64,000 nucleotides of DNA from Rosellinia necatrix (taxonomy: Eukaryota; Ascomycota; Sordariomycetes; Xylariales; Xylariaceae): positions 6,014,001 to 6,078,000 of the forward strand of contig JAGYVD010000002.1 in NCBI GenBank assembly GCA_021209875.1. Direction: 5' to 3'. The notes under the pieces were generated by a model that was not told where the DNA came from, did not search any database, and was given only the letters and a program-made list of their open reading frames with translations. Position numbers and translations under genes: made by a program. This document shows, piece after piece, positions 1 through 10,983 of this stretch. Every line of letters begins with the position of its first letter. The stretch's first letter is position 1.

Positions 1-130
1 CCTGCTGCCATTAGTTACTCCAAGTGCCTGCCCAGGCACCTAACTAACTATAGTAGAGCAAATCATCATCACCACCTCAAATTACTTCAGCAATCCCAAC
101 ACTCAGATTCATCAATACATAATATCCGGA

Positions 131-1426
131 ATGCCACCTACACAACTTCCCGCGTCGGGGAACCCAATGTAAGTTATTACCGTACTCGGAGTATGAGTCG
201 GATTCGGCCACAAGCAGCAACGCCAAGTGAATTAACAACTTCTTGGTCTATCTAAGATGGACGAATACTAACCAATGGTGGAACTATAGGGTGTTCTTCG
301 ATATCACTATCGGAGGTAGGACGCATTCCCCTCGATGGGTTTCTAACCTGGCTTTTTATGGGACCGCGTTATATTCGTTTGACAAGATTCAAGCCAGAGA
401 TTGGATGTTCTCCGCCAGTCTTAGCATCGTCGTCGTTGTCGTCGTCGTTGTCGTCGTCATTTCGACAACACATCCCCATGCTGGTCCATGATATATCAAT
501 CACTCTCTATATCTCCCTACGTGTTCATCCACAAACTAGCCCACTTACTTACGAATACATAATAGGCGAGCCCCTCGGACGCATCAAGTTCGAGCTCTAC
601 AAGGACACCGTGCCCCGAACGGCAGAGAACTTCCGCCAGTTCTGCACCGGCGAGTCTAAGAACAGCCGCGGGCAGCCGCAAGGGTACAAGGGCAGCAAGT
701 TTCATCGAATTGTGAGTCTCACGTTGATTCGTCAGTCAATATACTTCCTCATCTCCATTTCAAACGAAGTGGTTTTCCAAGATAGATATATATGCTGATC
801 TTGTTTCCCCTCATCAGATCGGCCAGTTTATGTGCCAGGGAGGCGACTTCTTGAACGGCGACGGCACCGGGAGCACCGTAAGTCCAACTTTGAAACCCTA
901 TCCCGGCGAGATCCTCCGGTCAGGGTAATGGACGACCGCTGATGGTTCTTTGGGTCGGGTAATAAGTGCATCTACGGCACCAAGGCATTCGCGGACGAGG
1001 GGTTTGCTACAAAACATACACAGGGCGGCCTTCTCTCCATGGCGGTAAGCAAACTTACTTACTTTCTTTAAACCCACCCCGGCCCCTTCCCCTCCCCTTC
1101 CCCTCCCCTCCTTTCCTCTCCTCTCCTCTTTCTTGCCATATACACTTCCCGACGCCGGAAAAGGAGGCGATTGATCGGAAATGCTAACCCAGCCGTGCGT
1201 TTTTTTTGCGCTCGGGGGAAAATAGAACTCGGGCCCGAATACGAACGGCAGCCAGTTCTTCATCACAACGGTGGCCACGCCGCACCTGGACGGTAAACAC
1301 GTCGTCTTCGGCAAGGTCGTGGACGGCATGGACGTCGTGGAGAAGATGGAGAAGACGAAGACGGGCCGGCGGGGGCGCGACGTCCCGGACCTGGACGTCG
1401 TTATAGCGCAGTGCGGCGAGATGTAG
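131..1426 (+). CDS. cyp3: Cyclophilin H-type peptidyl-prolyl cis-trans isomerase
   Basis: Proline isomerase of the cyclophilin family, closest in layout to spliceosome-associated cyclophilin H (PPIH, fungal CYP3). Six exons can be joined in frame: 131-168, 290-315, 566-711, 818-877, 967-1044 and 1226-1426, giving 182 residues against about 177 for human PPIH. All donors are GT and all acceptors AG. Visible family motifs are VFFDITIGG, the active-site stretch around FHRI, MCQGGDF, NGTGS-like [27 protein letters not shown], and the [11 protein letters not shown] / CGEM ending. The catalytic Arg sits in FHRI and the Gln/Phe in SQFF. The start at 131 is chosen because it gives the short N-terminus typical of PPIH and exon 1 runs directly into a consensus GTAAGT donor. 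It lies convergent to the AlkB-like gene. A nuclear, splicing-related role is inferred from the family. Confidence 0.92.
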
Positions 1427-1657
1427 AAGGGAGGAGAGAAGGGGGGTTTCGGGAATAGATGCCTCGACCCGGTCGTATAAAGGCCGGGCGATGGCGCGGA
1501 ACCAACGCTCAAACTTGGTTGGCCCGGGGGGGCTGATTTCGCCGATGTGAAGATCTGGTTTATGCCCGGGGAGGAGGCGGCCGTTTTTTTTTTTTTTAAA
1601 GTTACGATACCTACTACAATAGCGGCTCAGAACAAGCCAGCCCGCCACGTTAGAGAG

Positions 1658-1891
1658 TTATTCAAGGTCACCGATAACGAAGAAACGGAAAGCCCCGCGA
1701 CGAACGTAAGCTGGGGACGAGAGTATATTGCTATCCTGTCCGTGGTGACGTCTGTGATGTAGCCCCGTGCCTCCATCCAAGCCCCCCTCCGCGCCTCCAT
1801 CCCGTCCTCGCCCCTCATCCTGTCCCTGTCCCTGTCCCTGCCCCTGCTCCTGCTCCTGCTTCTGTCCCTGTCCCTCCTCCTCCTCCTCCTT

Positions 1892-1924
<33 letters not shown>

Positions 1925-2971
1925 TTGTTGCTGCTGCTGTTCCTCCTTCTTCTCCTGCTTCCACCGGTACTCGCGCTCGACGCCGGCGCGGCGCTGCGCC
2001 GTGTCGCAGAGCGCGAGGTCGCCGCACTCGCACTCGCCGCCGGCCCGCAGCCAGCGGAACGTGATGCTCCAGCGGTTGGCGCGGGGTCGGATCACCACAT
2101 CACCACCAACACTACCGCCACCGTCGCCGTCGCCGTCGCCACCACCACCACCACCCCCTTCCCCGTCGTCGTCGTCGTCGGGGTTGGGGTTGGGGTTGGG
2201 GTTGGGCTTAGGGGGCAGGACGTCGCTCTTGCGCTTCCGGATCCCGTGCTCCCAGTGCAGGCGCGCGTCGCCCGACATCTGCATGAGGCTGCGCGGCGGC
2301 AGGTCGACGTCGACGAGCTCCACCTTCTCCCTCGTCGTCGTCGTCCTCCTCCTCATCCCTCCTTTCTCTCCCCCTTCCCCGTCCCCTTCTCCTTTCCCTT
2401 TCCCTTCCCCTTTCCCCTTTTCTTCTGTAGTGGTGGTGGTGGTGGTACTGGGAGGAGGAGGAGAAGGAGGAGGAGGAGGAGGAGGGGGAGAAGGAGGAGA
2501 AGGAAGAAGTGGCGGCCGCCGCGCGCCGCGCCGGAACTGCATGACGGCGGCGGACCCGAGCGACAGCGCGTACAGCTCGTCGTAGGCGCCGTGCGTGTCG
2601 GCGTGCGGCGGGATCCCCGCGCCCGGCGGGTAGTGCTGGAGGCACACCTGCTCCGGGTCTCTTCCTCCTCCTCCCACTCCCCCTCCTTCTTCTCCTTCAC
2701 CTCCTCTGCCGCTACCGCCGCCGACGCCGCGCGGGATCAGAGGCCGCAGCCACGCCGGGAACGGCTTGTACGGCACGTCCGGGTCCACGCCGAACGTCTT
2801 GTAGTCGAACGTGTACCCGTAGTGCAGCGACAGCCGCGCCGCCCCGTCCCCTCTCGGCGCCGGCCACTGCAGCTCGTGTCGGAAGATGTGCAGGAGCTGG
2901 GCCTCGTGCGAGGCCGTTATAAAGTCTTTTTGGAGTTTTAGCCCACGTGGGATTATCGGGAGTTCTTCCAT
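1658..2971 (-). CDS. AlkB-family Fe(II)/2-oxoglutarate dioxygenase
   Basis: Single-exon 437-residue protein with the fold signature of AlkB dioxygenases, most like the ALKBH8 type. The N-terminal region has LHYGYTFDYKTFGVD (about residues 49-63). The iron ligands are visible as H123-x-D125 in PPHADTHG and H242 in HWEHGIRKR, and the 2-oxoglutarate-binding Arg lies in NRWSITFR (R300 to R306). The core is interrupted by low-complexity insertions: Gly-rich at 83-104, Pro/Ser/Thr/Lys-Gly-rich at 157-215 and Asn-Pro/Asp/Gly-rich at 256-290. The C-terminus carries a polyglutamine run near 345-362 followed by Glu/Gln/Gly repeats. Substrate (tRNA, protein or DNA) cannot be read from sequence. No methyltransferase domain is fused. 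The repeats sit between conserved blocks, so they are probably surface loops, and frame is kept throughout. Confidence 0.85.
1891..1940 (-). repeat. CAG/CAA trinucleotide tract (polyglutamine)
   Basis: Near-continuous CTG/TTG triplets on the plus strand, read as CAG/CAA on the coding strand. They encode the polyglutamine run in the tail of the AlkB-like protein. Likely length-variable between strains. Confidence 0.85.
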
Positions 2972-3713
2972 TCTATCTTTTTTTTTTTTTTCCCTTTGTT
3001 TTCGGTTGGGCGGGGGTTTGGAGACGGCAAACGTCTAATGAGGGGGATTCCCTGATACTTTTCTTTCTCTTTGGTTGTTTCCCCCCGCCGCGGTTTAATC
3101 ACAATCAGCTAGGAGGTGAGTCGCCTAGTGTGTGTGTTGCTCAGCTGCTAAGTAGCTGGTATGAGCGGAATGAATGCGGGAGTTGATGAAATACTACATT
3201 GAATATCTCATTGGGTGCAGGTCATGGTAAAGTGTATAGCATGTTTGTGAGAAATTGATCCAATGGGATTGTAAGTCGTCAAGGCGGAGTGGGACTAATG
3301 ATGGATGGATGCATGGCGGATTGCCTAGACAATAAGTTCTGAATGCCAAGTACTGATATGAATAAACTCGACAGCGAGACGAGTTACTTTACCTCCTGGC
3401 TATTAATCAACCTGCCGATCGAGGTAGCTTAAGCTCGCCTAATGTTGGCCAGCTAGTCAAATAACTCGGTCGGATTAGCGACCATTTATTTGTAAGTCTC
3501 CAGCCAAACACTCATGGCGTGCCAATCATTCCAACATTCAGCTACCAAGCGCATGTCCTATGAACCAATATATGATATATGAATAAGTATATCAGCCCAG
3601 CACCGCCATTGTTTCATTTTCATTTCTTTTCATTTATTTTCATTTATTTGAAGATAATTCCAAGGGTATCAATTATCAAATACGCAGGCCGCCCCGTCGT
3701 CACCACTAGTTTT
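2972..3713. other. Intergenic spacer, no gene seen
   Basis: Spacer of 742 bp between the start of the AlkB-like gene and the end of the GPI19-like gene, which are in tandem on the minus strand. It should hold the AlkB promoter and the GPI19 3' UTR. A T-rich run lies just upstream of the AlkB start (2982-3005). I see no coding homology. Confidence 0.6.
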
Positions 3714-4526
3714 TCAAGTCTCCTCCTCCCCGTCATCGACCAGATCTCCATACAAAACTTCACAGACGCCAGCGAGCGGCACGTCCATAACGCCATCAGT
3801 GCCCTTATTCCACACGCGCTTCCAATCGAGCGAGCGGGCCGTCTCCTCCGTCATCTCTCTCCTGTCGGCGGCGGCGGCGGCGGCGGCGGCACCTACAGGC
3901 GTGCCACCGCGGGGCCGGAGACGGCCCCTGCCATCGACGACGGCGATCTTGGCGGCCTCGTCGACGATGGTCTCGATGGAGGTCAGCGGCAGGGTCAGGA
4001 CCTCGGTGTTGTAGAGGGCGAGGGCGACGTAGATGTAGACGATGAGCATGGTGATGAAGGACGGCACGGCCAGGGCCCACCAGCGGTTCGGGTAGTAGTA
4101 GATGCCGAGGGCGTGCAGGATGGGCGAGGGCAGGTAGGCCCAGAGCAGGTACATGAGGAAGGTGAGGGACGAGAACAGGTAGACGACGAAGCCGTAGTAC
4201 TCGTACGTCGGCACCTTGGGCGACGCCCGCGGCACCGGCTCGAGGTCGTCGTCGGACGCGTCCGGCGTCGTCGGCCGCGACGGCCGCAGCAGCGACGTCA
4301 GCGACGGCGAGGGGGGCAGCGGCGTCGGCGGCCGCCCGTAGAACGGCGGCGCGAAGTAGTTGTGGCTCAGCGGCGGCGGCGGCGGGAACGGCTCGTCGCT
4401 GTCGTCGCCGTCGTCATCGTCGTCGTCATTATCGTCGCCCGAGGACGAGGCGATCGTCTGGTTGTCGTAGAGAAGGCCGGCCTCCCCCCCTTCCTCCTCC
4501 TCCTCCTCCTCGGACAGTAGCGACAT
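3714..4526 (-). CDS. gpi19: PIG-P subunit of GPI-GlcNAc transferase
   Basis: Subunit of the ER enzyme that makes GlcNAc-phosphatidylinositol, the first step of GPI-anchor synthesis. Single exon, 270 residues. The PIG-P core begins at the YEYYGFVVYLFSS segment (about 108-120) and has two membrane spans, about 112-133 and 149-171, separated by LPSPILHALGIYYYPNRWW. The conserved C-terminal block VMDVPLAGVCEVLYGDL is present near residues 245-262. The N-terminal 100 residues are non-conserved: a Glu run, an Asp run (about 31-42) and Pro-rich stretches, as is common in fungal PIG-P. An alanine run (about 212-220) comes from a GCC repeat. The start is the first ATG of the open frame. Identification rests on the two-span core and the VCEVLYG tail. 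Confidence 0.88.
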   Translation of the reverse strand: MSLLSEEEEEEEGGEAGLLYDNQTIASSSGDDNDDDDDDGDDSDEPFPPPPPLSHNYFAPPFYGRPPTPLPPSPSLTSLLRPSRPTTPDASDDDLEPVPRASPKVPTYEYYGFVVYLFSSLTFLMYLLWAYLPSPILHALGIYYYPNRWWALAVPSFITMLIVYIYVALALYNTEVLTLPLTSIETIVDEAAKIAVVDGRGRLRPRGGTPVGAAAAAAAADRREMTEETARSLDWKRVWNKGTDGVMDVPLAGVCEVLYGDLVDDGEEET

Positions 4527-5794
4527 GTTGGTCGTAGAAGGGCGCTATCATGTGGTTTGCGTGGTGTGATGGGAGGTAATTCGACGAGACCTGGACCGCT
4601 CGAGTAGGTAGCCTTTCACCGTGACTGGGTTTGGGGCATGTTGGACATTTAGGAGCCCTGTCGGAAGCAGTACGGCCGACGAGTGTACTGCTGATATGAC
4701 TGAGGTAGAGCTCGTTGTAGATAGAGAGTGAGGCTAGAGACTGAAATCAAAACGGTAGTAGTAGGTTGGTACCTGTACCTGCGACTCTCGATAGCCAGTG
4801 GGGTTCTATATTTTACAAGTACAAGCCTACAGGTACAGCGCTGAACGAATTAGGTTTAGCGCAATGGCTGTTGTCGCTACCACTCTGCAGTATGTACTGT
4901 AGTTGGGCATGTAAACAGATTCAAACGAACCGACAACACCTCCTCTCTACACCTGGTCGAATCTTAGTCTTTTCTTCCATCTGCTTCTCTGTAATTCAAA
5001 CGAGAAAGAAGAAAGAAAAAAAAAAAAGATTTGCCTAACTTAGGAGGAACTACTTAAAGCCGCGGAAGACTTTCCTTCAAACAATCTGTTTTAAAAACAG
5101 CTGAGCAGGCTAGGTCTTCGAGTTAATTTCTGCTTAGCCATGTAGGTACGTAGCCATGGTTCTCGCAAAAGACATAACTATCCACACCTGTCATATAATA
5201 TCACAAGAAACAAAAACATATTGTCATAGCACAGGACTACTTACTCTACCCTAACGTATGATGAAGCTAGCTTATCAGCGAAACAAAGTCGTGAAAATGC
5301 ATATGTAATGTAGTAGACAGCCAGCAATTATACGCAGAGATTCCAGATGGTTCCCAAAAAGCAAAGGTTTTTTCCCTCTCTATTTCTACTGTCCTTAAGT
5401 TTCCTTACAGTCATAGGAACAGATGAGGCACAGTCAGTTTCTAACAGGTTATTATAGTTGCAAAATTCGATCCTGATACTGTTCACAATGAGATTGTCGG
5501 ACCCTATCTCGTATCAGAGCTTCGATTTCAAAATTTGAAAGACTAAATAGCATGATTCGCTCAAAACATTTTGCTTGATGGGGTTGACGACCTCAAGTTC
5601 ATCTATTATTCCGGATTATTCGGCAAAGAGAAACTCCTCGGTTCCTAGTGGACAACTCGAAGCTGTCAACCAAACCTAGAGTGGAGGGAGGGAGCCCTTA
5701 GTTTACAAAGCAAAACGTCACCACCTCGGACCTCCCAAACGTTTACGGACGGCATCGGTAGATGAGTAAAAAGGTCGATATGAAGTCAAAAGCA
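4527..5794. other. Intergenic spacer, no gene seen
   Basis: About 1.27 kb upstream of the GPI19-like gene and up to the tRNA. It presumably contains the GPI19 promoter. There is a purine-rich A/G tract at about 5001-5029. Short frames show no recognisable protein. Confidence 0.55.
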
Positions 5795-5883
5795 TGGGGT
5801 GGACCGGGATTGAACCGATGACCTTCAGATAATTGATCGAAGTTAACTTCAGTCTGACGCGCTCCCAACTGCGCTACCGCCCC
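5795..5883 (-). tRNA. tRNA-Phe(GAA) with a 16-nt intron
   Basis: The reverse strand folds as a complete cloverleaf of 73 nt after removal of an intron at 5831-5846. The anticodon stem is TCAGA/TCTGA and the loop CTGAAGA holds the GAA anticodon at positions 34-36. The intron follows position 37, as in other eukaryotic tRNA-Phe genes. The D-arm is GCGC-AGTTGGGA-GCGC and the T-arm is ATCGG-TTCAATC-CCGGT. The acceptor arms GGGGCGG and CCACCCC pair except for one C-A mismatch at position 5-68; the discriminator base is A. No CCA is encoded, as expected in eukaryotes. The acceptor sequence differs from the GC-start acceptor usual for tRNA-Phe. Confidence 0.9.
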
Positions 5884-6766
5884 ATTCGTAATGAAGTATC
5901 AGCCGGCTCTAATCAATAGTATGAAGAGGACAGCCAGATGGAAATCGGAAAAGGAACTATCGCAACAAGACTGATAGGTTGGCAGTCCTAAGAACCCTTC
6001 CTTATGTGTGAGACCAGTAAGTCGGTGGTTTAATCAGGATGTAGTTCGGCGGCTGGGAACTATATATAACTGAAACTTAGCTCCGTGTGGAATCAAAAGA
6101 ACAGATAGGAGGAACATAGTGTGAAGCCATCTCTTGGAGGAACCATCTCCCGTCGGAAACCTTCCTTCGGGAAGCCTTCTTTGGCGAGGCCTTCCTCTGG
6201 GAAGCCTTCCTTTCTGAAGGCTTCTAGAAATCACTGTACATTAGTTAGTCTGAGATAGATAGTTAAAATTGATTCCTCATCTCTCTCCAAGTATCTGATG
6301 CCTACCACATAGCAAGGAATATTAACAACCTATTACTCACATCTAAAATATAAATACATTATATATGAGAAAATTATAATCCTTAAACTAAAGTGATTTC
6401 TTGTTGTATCTAAATTGTATTTCTGTACCTATGTTGTTTGTGTAATTGGGACAAAGCAATTTTCATATTGAAAAAGACAAAAAGGGAAAGAGGGCATGCA
6501 TGGTAATACAGCGCTGAATTATAGAGGCCAAAGCGGACGGTCATGCAATACATACTTAGTAAGTAAGTAGGTAAGAACCACCACATTCGATTCTAACGGC
6601 TTACATAAAAACAAGCGACATTTCCTCGGTTGAAACCACGGTACCTGCAATCTCATGTAACTAGCGTATGTCATAAATAAATTCCCTAGTAGAGTTTATA
6701 ATGTTCAGAGCTAGATAAAGGCATAGCTGTCGCACCTAGGTCTGTTCCTTATACACCAATCAATAT
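5884..6766. other. Intergenic spacer with a short degenerate repeat
   Basis: Spacer between the tRNA and the ATP-grasp gene, noticeably AT-rich from about 6240 to 6480. Apart from the degenerate repeat at 6125-6226 I see nothing with coding homology. Confidence 0.55.
6125..6226. repeat. Degenerate tandem repeat of a GGAAGCCTTCCTT-like unit
   Basis: About five imperfect copies of a self-complementary unit related to GGAAGCCTTCCTT, spaced 17-20 bp. Each unit is partly palindromic, so the array can form several small hairpins. A short minus-strand frame through it is a by-product of the repeat. Confidence 0.5.
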
Positions 6767-8295
6767 ATGCTCCAACAATCTATTCATCGTACCATTAGTT
6801 TATTCAATCGACATATCTTCGTTCTAGTCGTGCCCTTCGCCTCAGCCATCCCACTCGTCGTCCGCCACCTCATCCATGCGTCTACCACTTCTTTAGCCAA
6901 GTCCGCTACCCATCTTAGAAGAGAAGTAAAAGATCCCATCATGACGCCTACTCAACTTCGCCCCGTCACGCTCATCAAGCATCGTCTACCCGCCCCGCGC
7001 CATTGTTGTTTCTGGCCCACTCAGCGGCGCTCCAAGCCCCATCCGCCCTGGTCGGCATCTGCCACCGGCAAGGCTCGTGTTGCTGTGCTATACCAGGCTT
7101 TGAACCCGCCCATCATCAATGGGGTGCGGAAACCACGCAAACCCGGCGGTACATGACATATCCATACGCCGAGCGTCTCCGATCTGGTACCCGCTGACTG
7201 ATAAGTATCACTGACAATGCAGGTTATCAGGATTCTGGTGCCGACATCGCCTACAGCCTACGAGAAAAGGCCAATGTGCATGTTGTGACATGTGCCGATG
7301 ATCCAAATCCGCAAGACGCCGAGGGATGGTGCTTCCCTGATACCGAAGATGGGATCCTGTCCGCCGTTGAGAAAGGCGCAACTCATCTGTGGGCAAACAC
7401 CATCCTCTTCGCATCACACCCGCTACAGACATCGCCCCGCCTGCTTCGCTACGAGGACGACCTCCGCATTGTGGGCCAGCCCCCAAGTCTGGTGGATAGA
7501 TTTGATGACAAGGCCGTCTTGAATGATCTCCTCCGCAGACGGCAGTCGCTGTCGCTGCCTCGCGCAATCACCGTCTCTGCCGAGCAGGACGTCTCCGCCG
7601 TGCTCGAACCCCTGAAAGGCGCGTTTCCGCTTGTCGCAAAGCCGGTCAGAGGAAGGGGAAGCCACGGCGTTAAGGTTTGCTCGGCCTGGGACGAACTGTA
7701 CCGGCATATCGAGGTTCTCTTCGCGGAATCGCCCACCGTCTTGGTGGAAGAATTCCTGGCCGGCGAGGAAGCCACCGTGACCGTGATGCCCCCATCTGGA
7801 GACAAAACTCGCTGTTGGTCCATGCCCGTTGTCGTCCGTTTCAACCACCAGGAGCGCATTGCCCCGTACAACGGCGTTGTTGCCGTGATGGCCAATTCAC
7901 GTCTGGTCTCGGTTGACGAGGCCTCGAAGGATCCAGAGTATGCACTCGTGCAAAGGCAGTGCGACATGGTTGCCGACCTCATGCATATAACGGCGCCGAT
8001 CCGTGTCGACGTCAGGCGCTTCACGTCCGACCCGACGTCCCCCTTTGCCCTTTTCGACATAAATTTGAAGCCTGTACGCTCGCTGTTTCCCGCACTTCCA
8101 GGCCCCGCGCTATTGATACTGATTGCGCTCCAGAATATGACTGGCCCTGGCAGACCTGGCAGATCGGACCAAGCCAGTCTTACTGCCCTTGCCGCTTCAG
8201 GCCTGGGGTGGGACTATCCAACTCTCTTGCAGCAGTTGTTGGCCTCGGCTCGAACGCTTGGCCATCTACGACATGCTATACCCTCCGATCAATGA
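6767..8295 (+). CDS. ATP-grasp ligase (D-Ala-D-Ala-ligase-like fold)
   Basis: Carboxylate-amine ligase of the ATP-grasp superfamily. Three exons join in frame: 6767-7148, 7223-8073 and 8134-8295, giving 464 residues. The second intron (60 bp) is a multiple of three and can be read through. Splicing restores DINLKPNMTGPGRPGR, the metal-binding and glycine-rich C-terminal motif. Other landmarks are VAVLYQALNPPIINGVRKPRKPGGYQDSG-like N-terminal sequence across intron 1, the ATP-binding FPLVAKPVRGRGSHGVKV and LVEEFLAGEEATVTVMPP. The acid and Asn of the DIN-KPN motif are present. The start is uncertain: ATG 6941 also fits and would remove a hydrophobic 58-residue leader. The substrate is unknown. 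It converges on a P450 whose stop is 498 bp away, so a small biosynthetic pair is possible but unproven. Confidence 0.8.
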
Positions 8296-8792
8296 GGGCG
8301 GTTGTATATAACCCTAAACCGTGGCGAACGGCCATGGATGTAGCTCATTATTTTAGCTCTCTGGATTTTAGTCGAGCCTGGGAGCGTGTTCTTGAGGGCT
8401 TGGCATGACCCATCGTTATGATATTACTTAGAGTTAGAGAACCTGGCTGAGAGTAGGCTAGTTCCTCCTTTGCAGACTAGACTTACAAGTAGGTAAGGTA
8501 TCCCGTTTGCCGTCCACTCGAAGTCGACTCAAGGTAAGTCGACTATAACAGCAGGAGAGTATCACTGTCAGCAGGTACTAGAGTTTACATATATATACTT
8601 CTATGTAATGCTGTCTAGATGCTCCGACAACTCAAATAGAAGAACTTGTCCCCGCGGAGTGGCCCACTGCCATGCCGCCGCCTTGCATCTGGCAGCAATT
8701 ATATGGTAAAATGAATTCACCAGGGCTTACCAACTTATGTTGACGAGTATAATAGGACATTCACCCCATACCACACGAGGATATCTGCATCC
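8296..8792. other. Convergent intergenic region
   Basis: About 500 bp between the convergent stop codons of the ATP-grasp gene and the P450. It should contain both 3' UTRs. No further gene seen. Confidence 0.55.
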
Positions 8793-10983
8793 TCAGTGTT
8801 CCGGAGACTCAAGCCAAGCGCGAAGAGCTACGGAATCACGGCAATGGAATTTTATACCAGCTGACCACGGGATGGCCTGAGCCTCAGTCGGCGTTGCGGT
8901 ATCAGCAAGGGCGTCCATATCCAGGGAGCACTCTCGCTTAGCACGAAAAGGGGGAAACACGAGCTTTTTCTCCACCTCTCCGAGAGGCTGTCGCTCCCAG
9001 GTGAAGAAATGAAGCAACAGTGCAAGCGTTGAGTAGAGTCCGCGATTTGCCACTTGTGAGATATTAGCCAGGTAGAATACGAAATGTTTGGGGTGCGTGA
9101 CATACTGTCAATGCCAGGACAGACGCGCCGACCTGCACCATATGTCAAGTTCGGTACACCAAGTTTTTCGCCACCATGCATGAGGAGGTCGGTACGACCC
9201 TTATGGCCGTCTAACCATCTCTCGGGGAGAAATTCGTTAGGATGATCAAAAGCGGCGGGATCTCGGTTGCCAGCGAACAGATTCATAATGACAAGCTACG
9301 GCCTAGAGTAAGCTTTTCTCCCGGCCATACCATCCATGAGCTTATTTGGGACGTACTGTATCCTCGGGAATATCGTGGCCCATGTAATGGGCACCATGAA
9401 GTGTCTGACGGGGAAACCCAAGGCGTACTGGCGTGAACATGCGAGATCCCTCCTTCGTTATCATACCGTCAGGAAAATGCATCAATCCGGAGGATAAAAT
9501 AATGCTCACCATGTGAAGAGCTTTGACGTATTCCACACAATCGTAATCGTGAGGGCTAGGGGGCTCCCCCCCATACACATTGCGAATAGCATCAAAACCT
9601 TTTTGTTGCAAGTCTGGTCTGTTGGCAAGGTAACCGACAAGCCAAGTGAGCGAATAACCGAGGTTGATCCCAGCAGCAACTATTTGTTTGAGTGAGTGGA
9701 CTGATAAAATTGGGCATATCAGACGACTTACTACCAGTGTATGATATTAGAAGGACCTCGTTGTCACTCAATTGGCCTTGACGTAAAATATTGCCTAGGA
9801 TAGATGGGGTTTCATCTCCTGAGGCTATTCGATCCTTCAAATCCCTGAGCATTTCATTGACATAGGTTTGCTGCAATTCTCGATACTTGATTGCTTGTGC
9901 CGCCTCCTTATCTGAAGCCCACTTGCTAATACCAAAGAGCTTGCTCACAATGGATCTGATTTGTATAGAGAAACGTAAAATAGGAACATAGTCGCGAGCC
10001 GGAGCTCCAACGGTGCGTTGACGGACTAATTCCATCATGAGTTTTGAAAAGTATGAAAATTAATACAAGGTAACTCACATATCGCGGTTTCATTGTGTGC
10101 TACTGTTCCCACTAAGTCGTGATCAACAACTTTACCCGTGAGCTGATCAGCGACTTGGCCAGTGCCAAACTGATGGAATGTCTCGGCCATATCGATTGCG
10201 GGGCCATCGCTTATTGTGTGAACATCACCGATGAGCATTTTGAGCCTGGGGTGAATTACAGAGGCGTATATGGGTAACACGCGCGAGGTAATCTGGGCAG
10301 ACAGCACCTTACGAGCGCGGGCCACGTTATCGCTATATGGCGAAGCTAAAGAGCGTGTAAGTTATCTAGTAGAGTAACTGGCTGGGCATTTACCGAGGCA
10401 TACTCCCGATGGTCCAAATACCGGAGGACGCGTAATCACTGTGAAAGAGCTTAAATGTTGGGCGTGACTGATAGGCAGGACCTTGTTGGACGACGGTTTT
10501 CGCCAGAGCCTTGTGGGTGTTGATAAAAACCTATAAGTCACTATGTTAATTATAGAATTCACCACATGTCAGTATAAATAAGTACATACTGCCTCTCGTT
10601 CACCCAGTGATACTCGAATCACATCACCGTATTTTTCAGACCATTCCGCAAGCTTCTGAATATGGCCTTTTTTAATCTGAGCACCACGATTAGATTGAGT
10701 ATCAACGGATATTTGAACAGCGTACGTGGGTCAAATTGCCGACAATAGGGAGACCCAGGGGGCCAGGGAGCGTGAGTGTGTGCGGGGATCCACCTAAGAG
10801 TTTATTAAGTGAACAAACAACACGTTCAAGAGCCTTGCGCCCCGGTGGGTATAAGTATAGGGATACAAACGTAAGACCGAGAAAAAGGGCAAGGATTTGC
10901 GGTAATTGAATACTGGTGATGGGATAATATAACATATCAACAGACTGTATAGGAACCCCTATGTTATCAAATGAGGGAGTCAT
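8793..10983 (-). CDS. Microsomal cytochrome P450, nine exons
   Basis: Haem-thiolate monooxygenase. Exons join in frame as 10983-10726, 10676-10590, 10530-10404, 10345-10079, 10025-9735, 9679-9510, 9452-9357, 9295-9106 and 9052-8793, giving 581 residues. An N-terminal membrane anchor (about residues 26-48) precedes the proline-rich hinge LPGPLGLPIVGNL. The K-helix ExxR is EGSR (about 401-404). The PERF-like block is FLPERWLDG, and the haem loop is TYGAGRRVCPGI with Cys491. The I-helix reads AAGINLGYSLTW (about 345-356). It has Asn and Leu where most P450s have an acidic residue and Thr, so proton delivery may be unusual. The family cannot be assigned by eye. All introns are 49-106 nt with GT-AG ends. 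It converges with the ATP-grasp gene. Confidence 0.87.

Noticed and set aside
1767..2941. Two long plus-strand frames rich in Pro/Ser/Cys and Leu/Val/Arg
   Set aside because: They are antisense shadows of the AlkB-like gene produced by its microsatellite-like tracts; no conserved motif.
3579..4520. Plus-strand frame of 313 residues, Arg/Gly-rich
   Set aside because: Antisense to the PIG-P gene, GC-biased composition, no domain.
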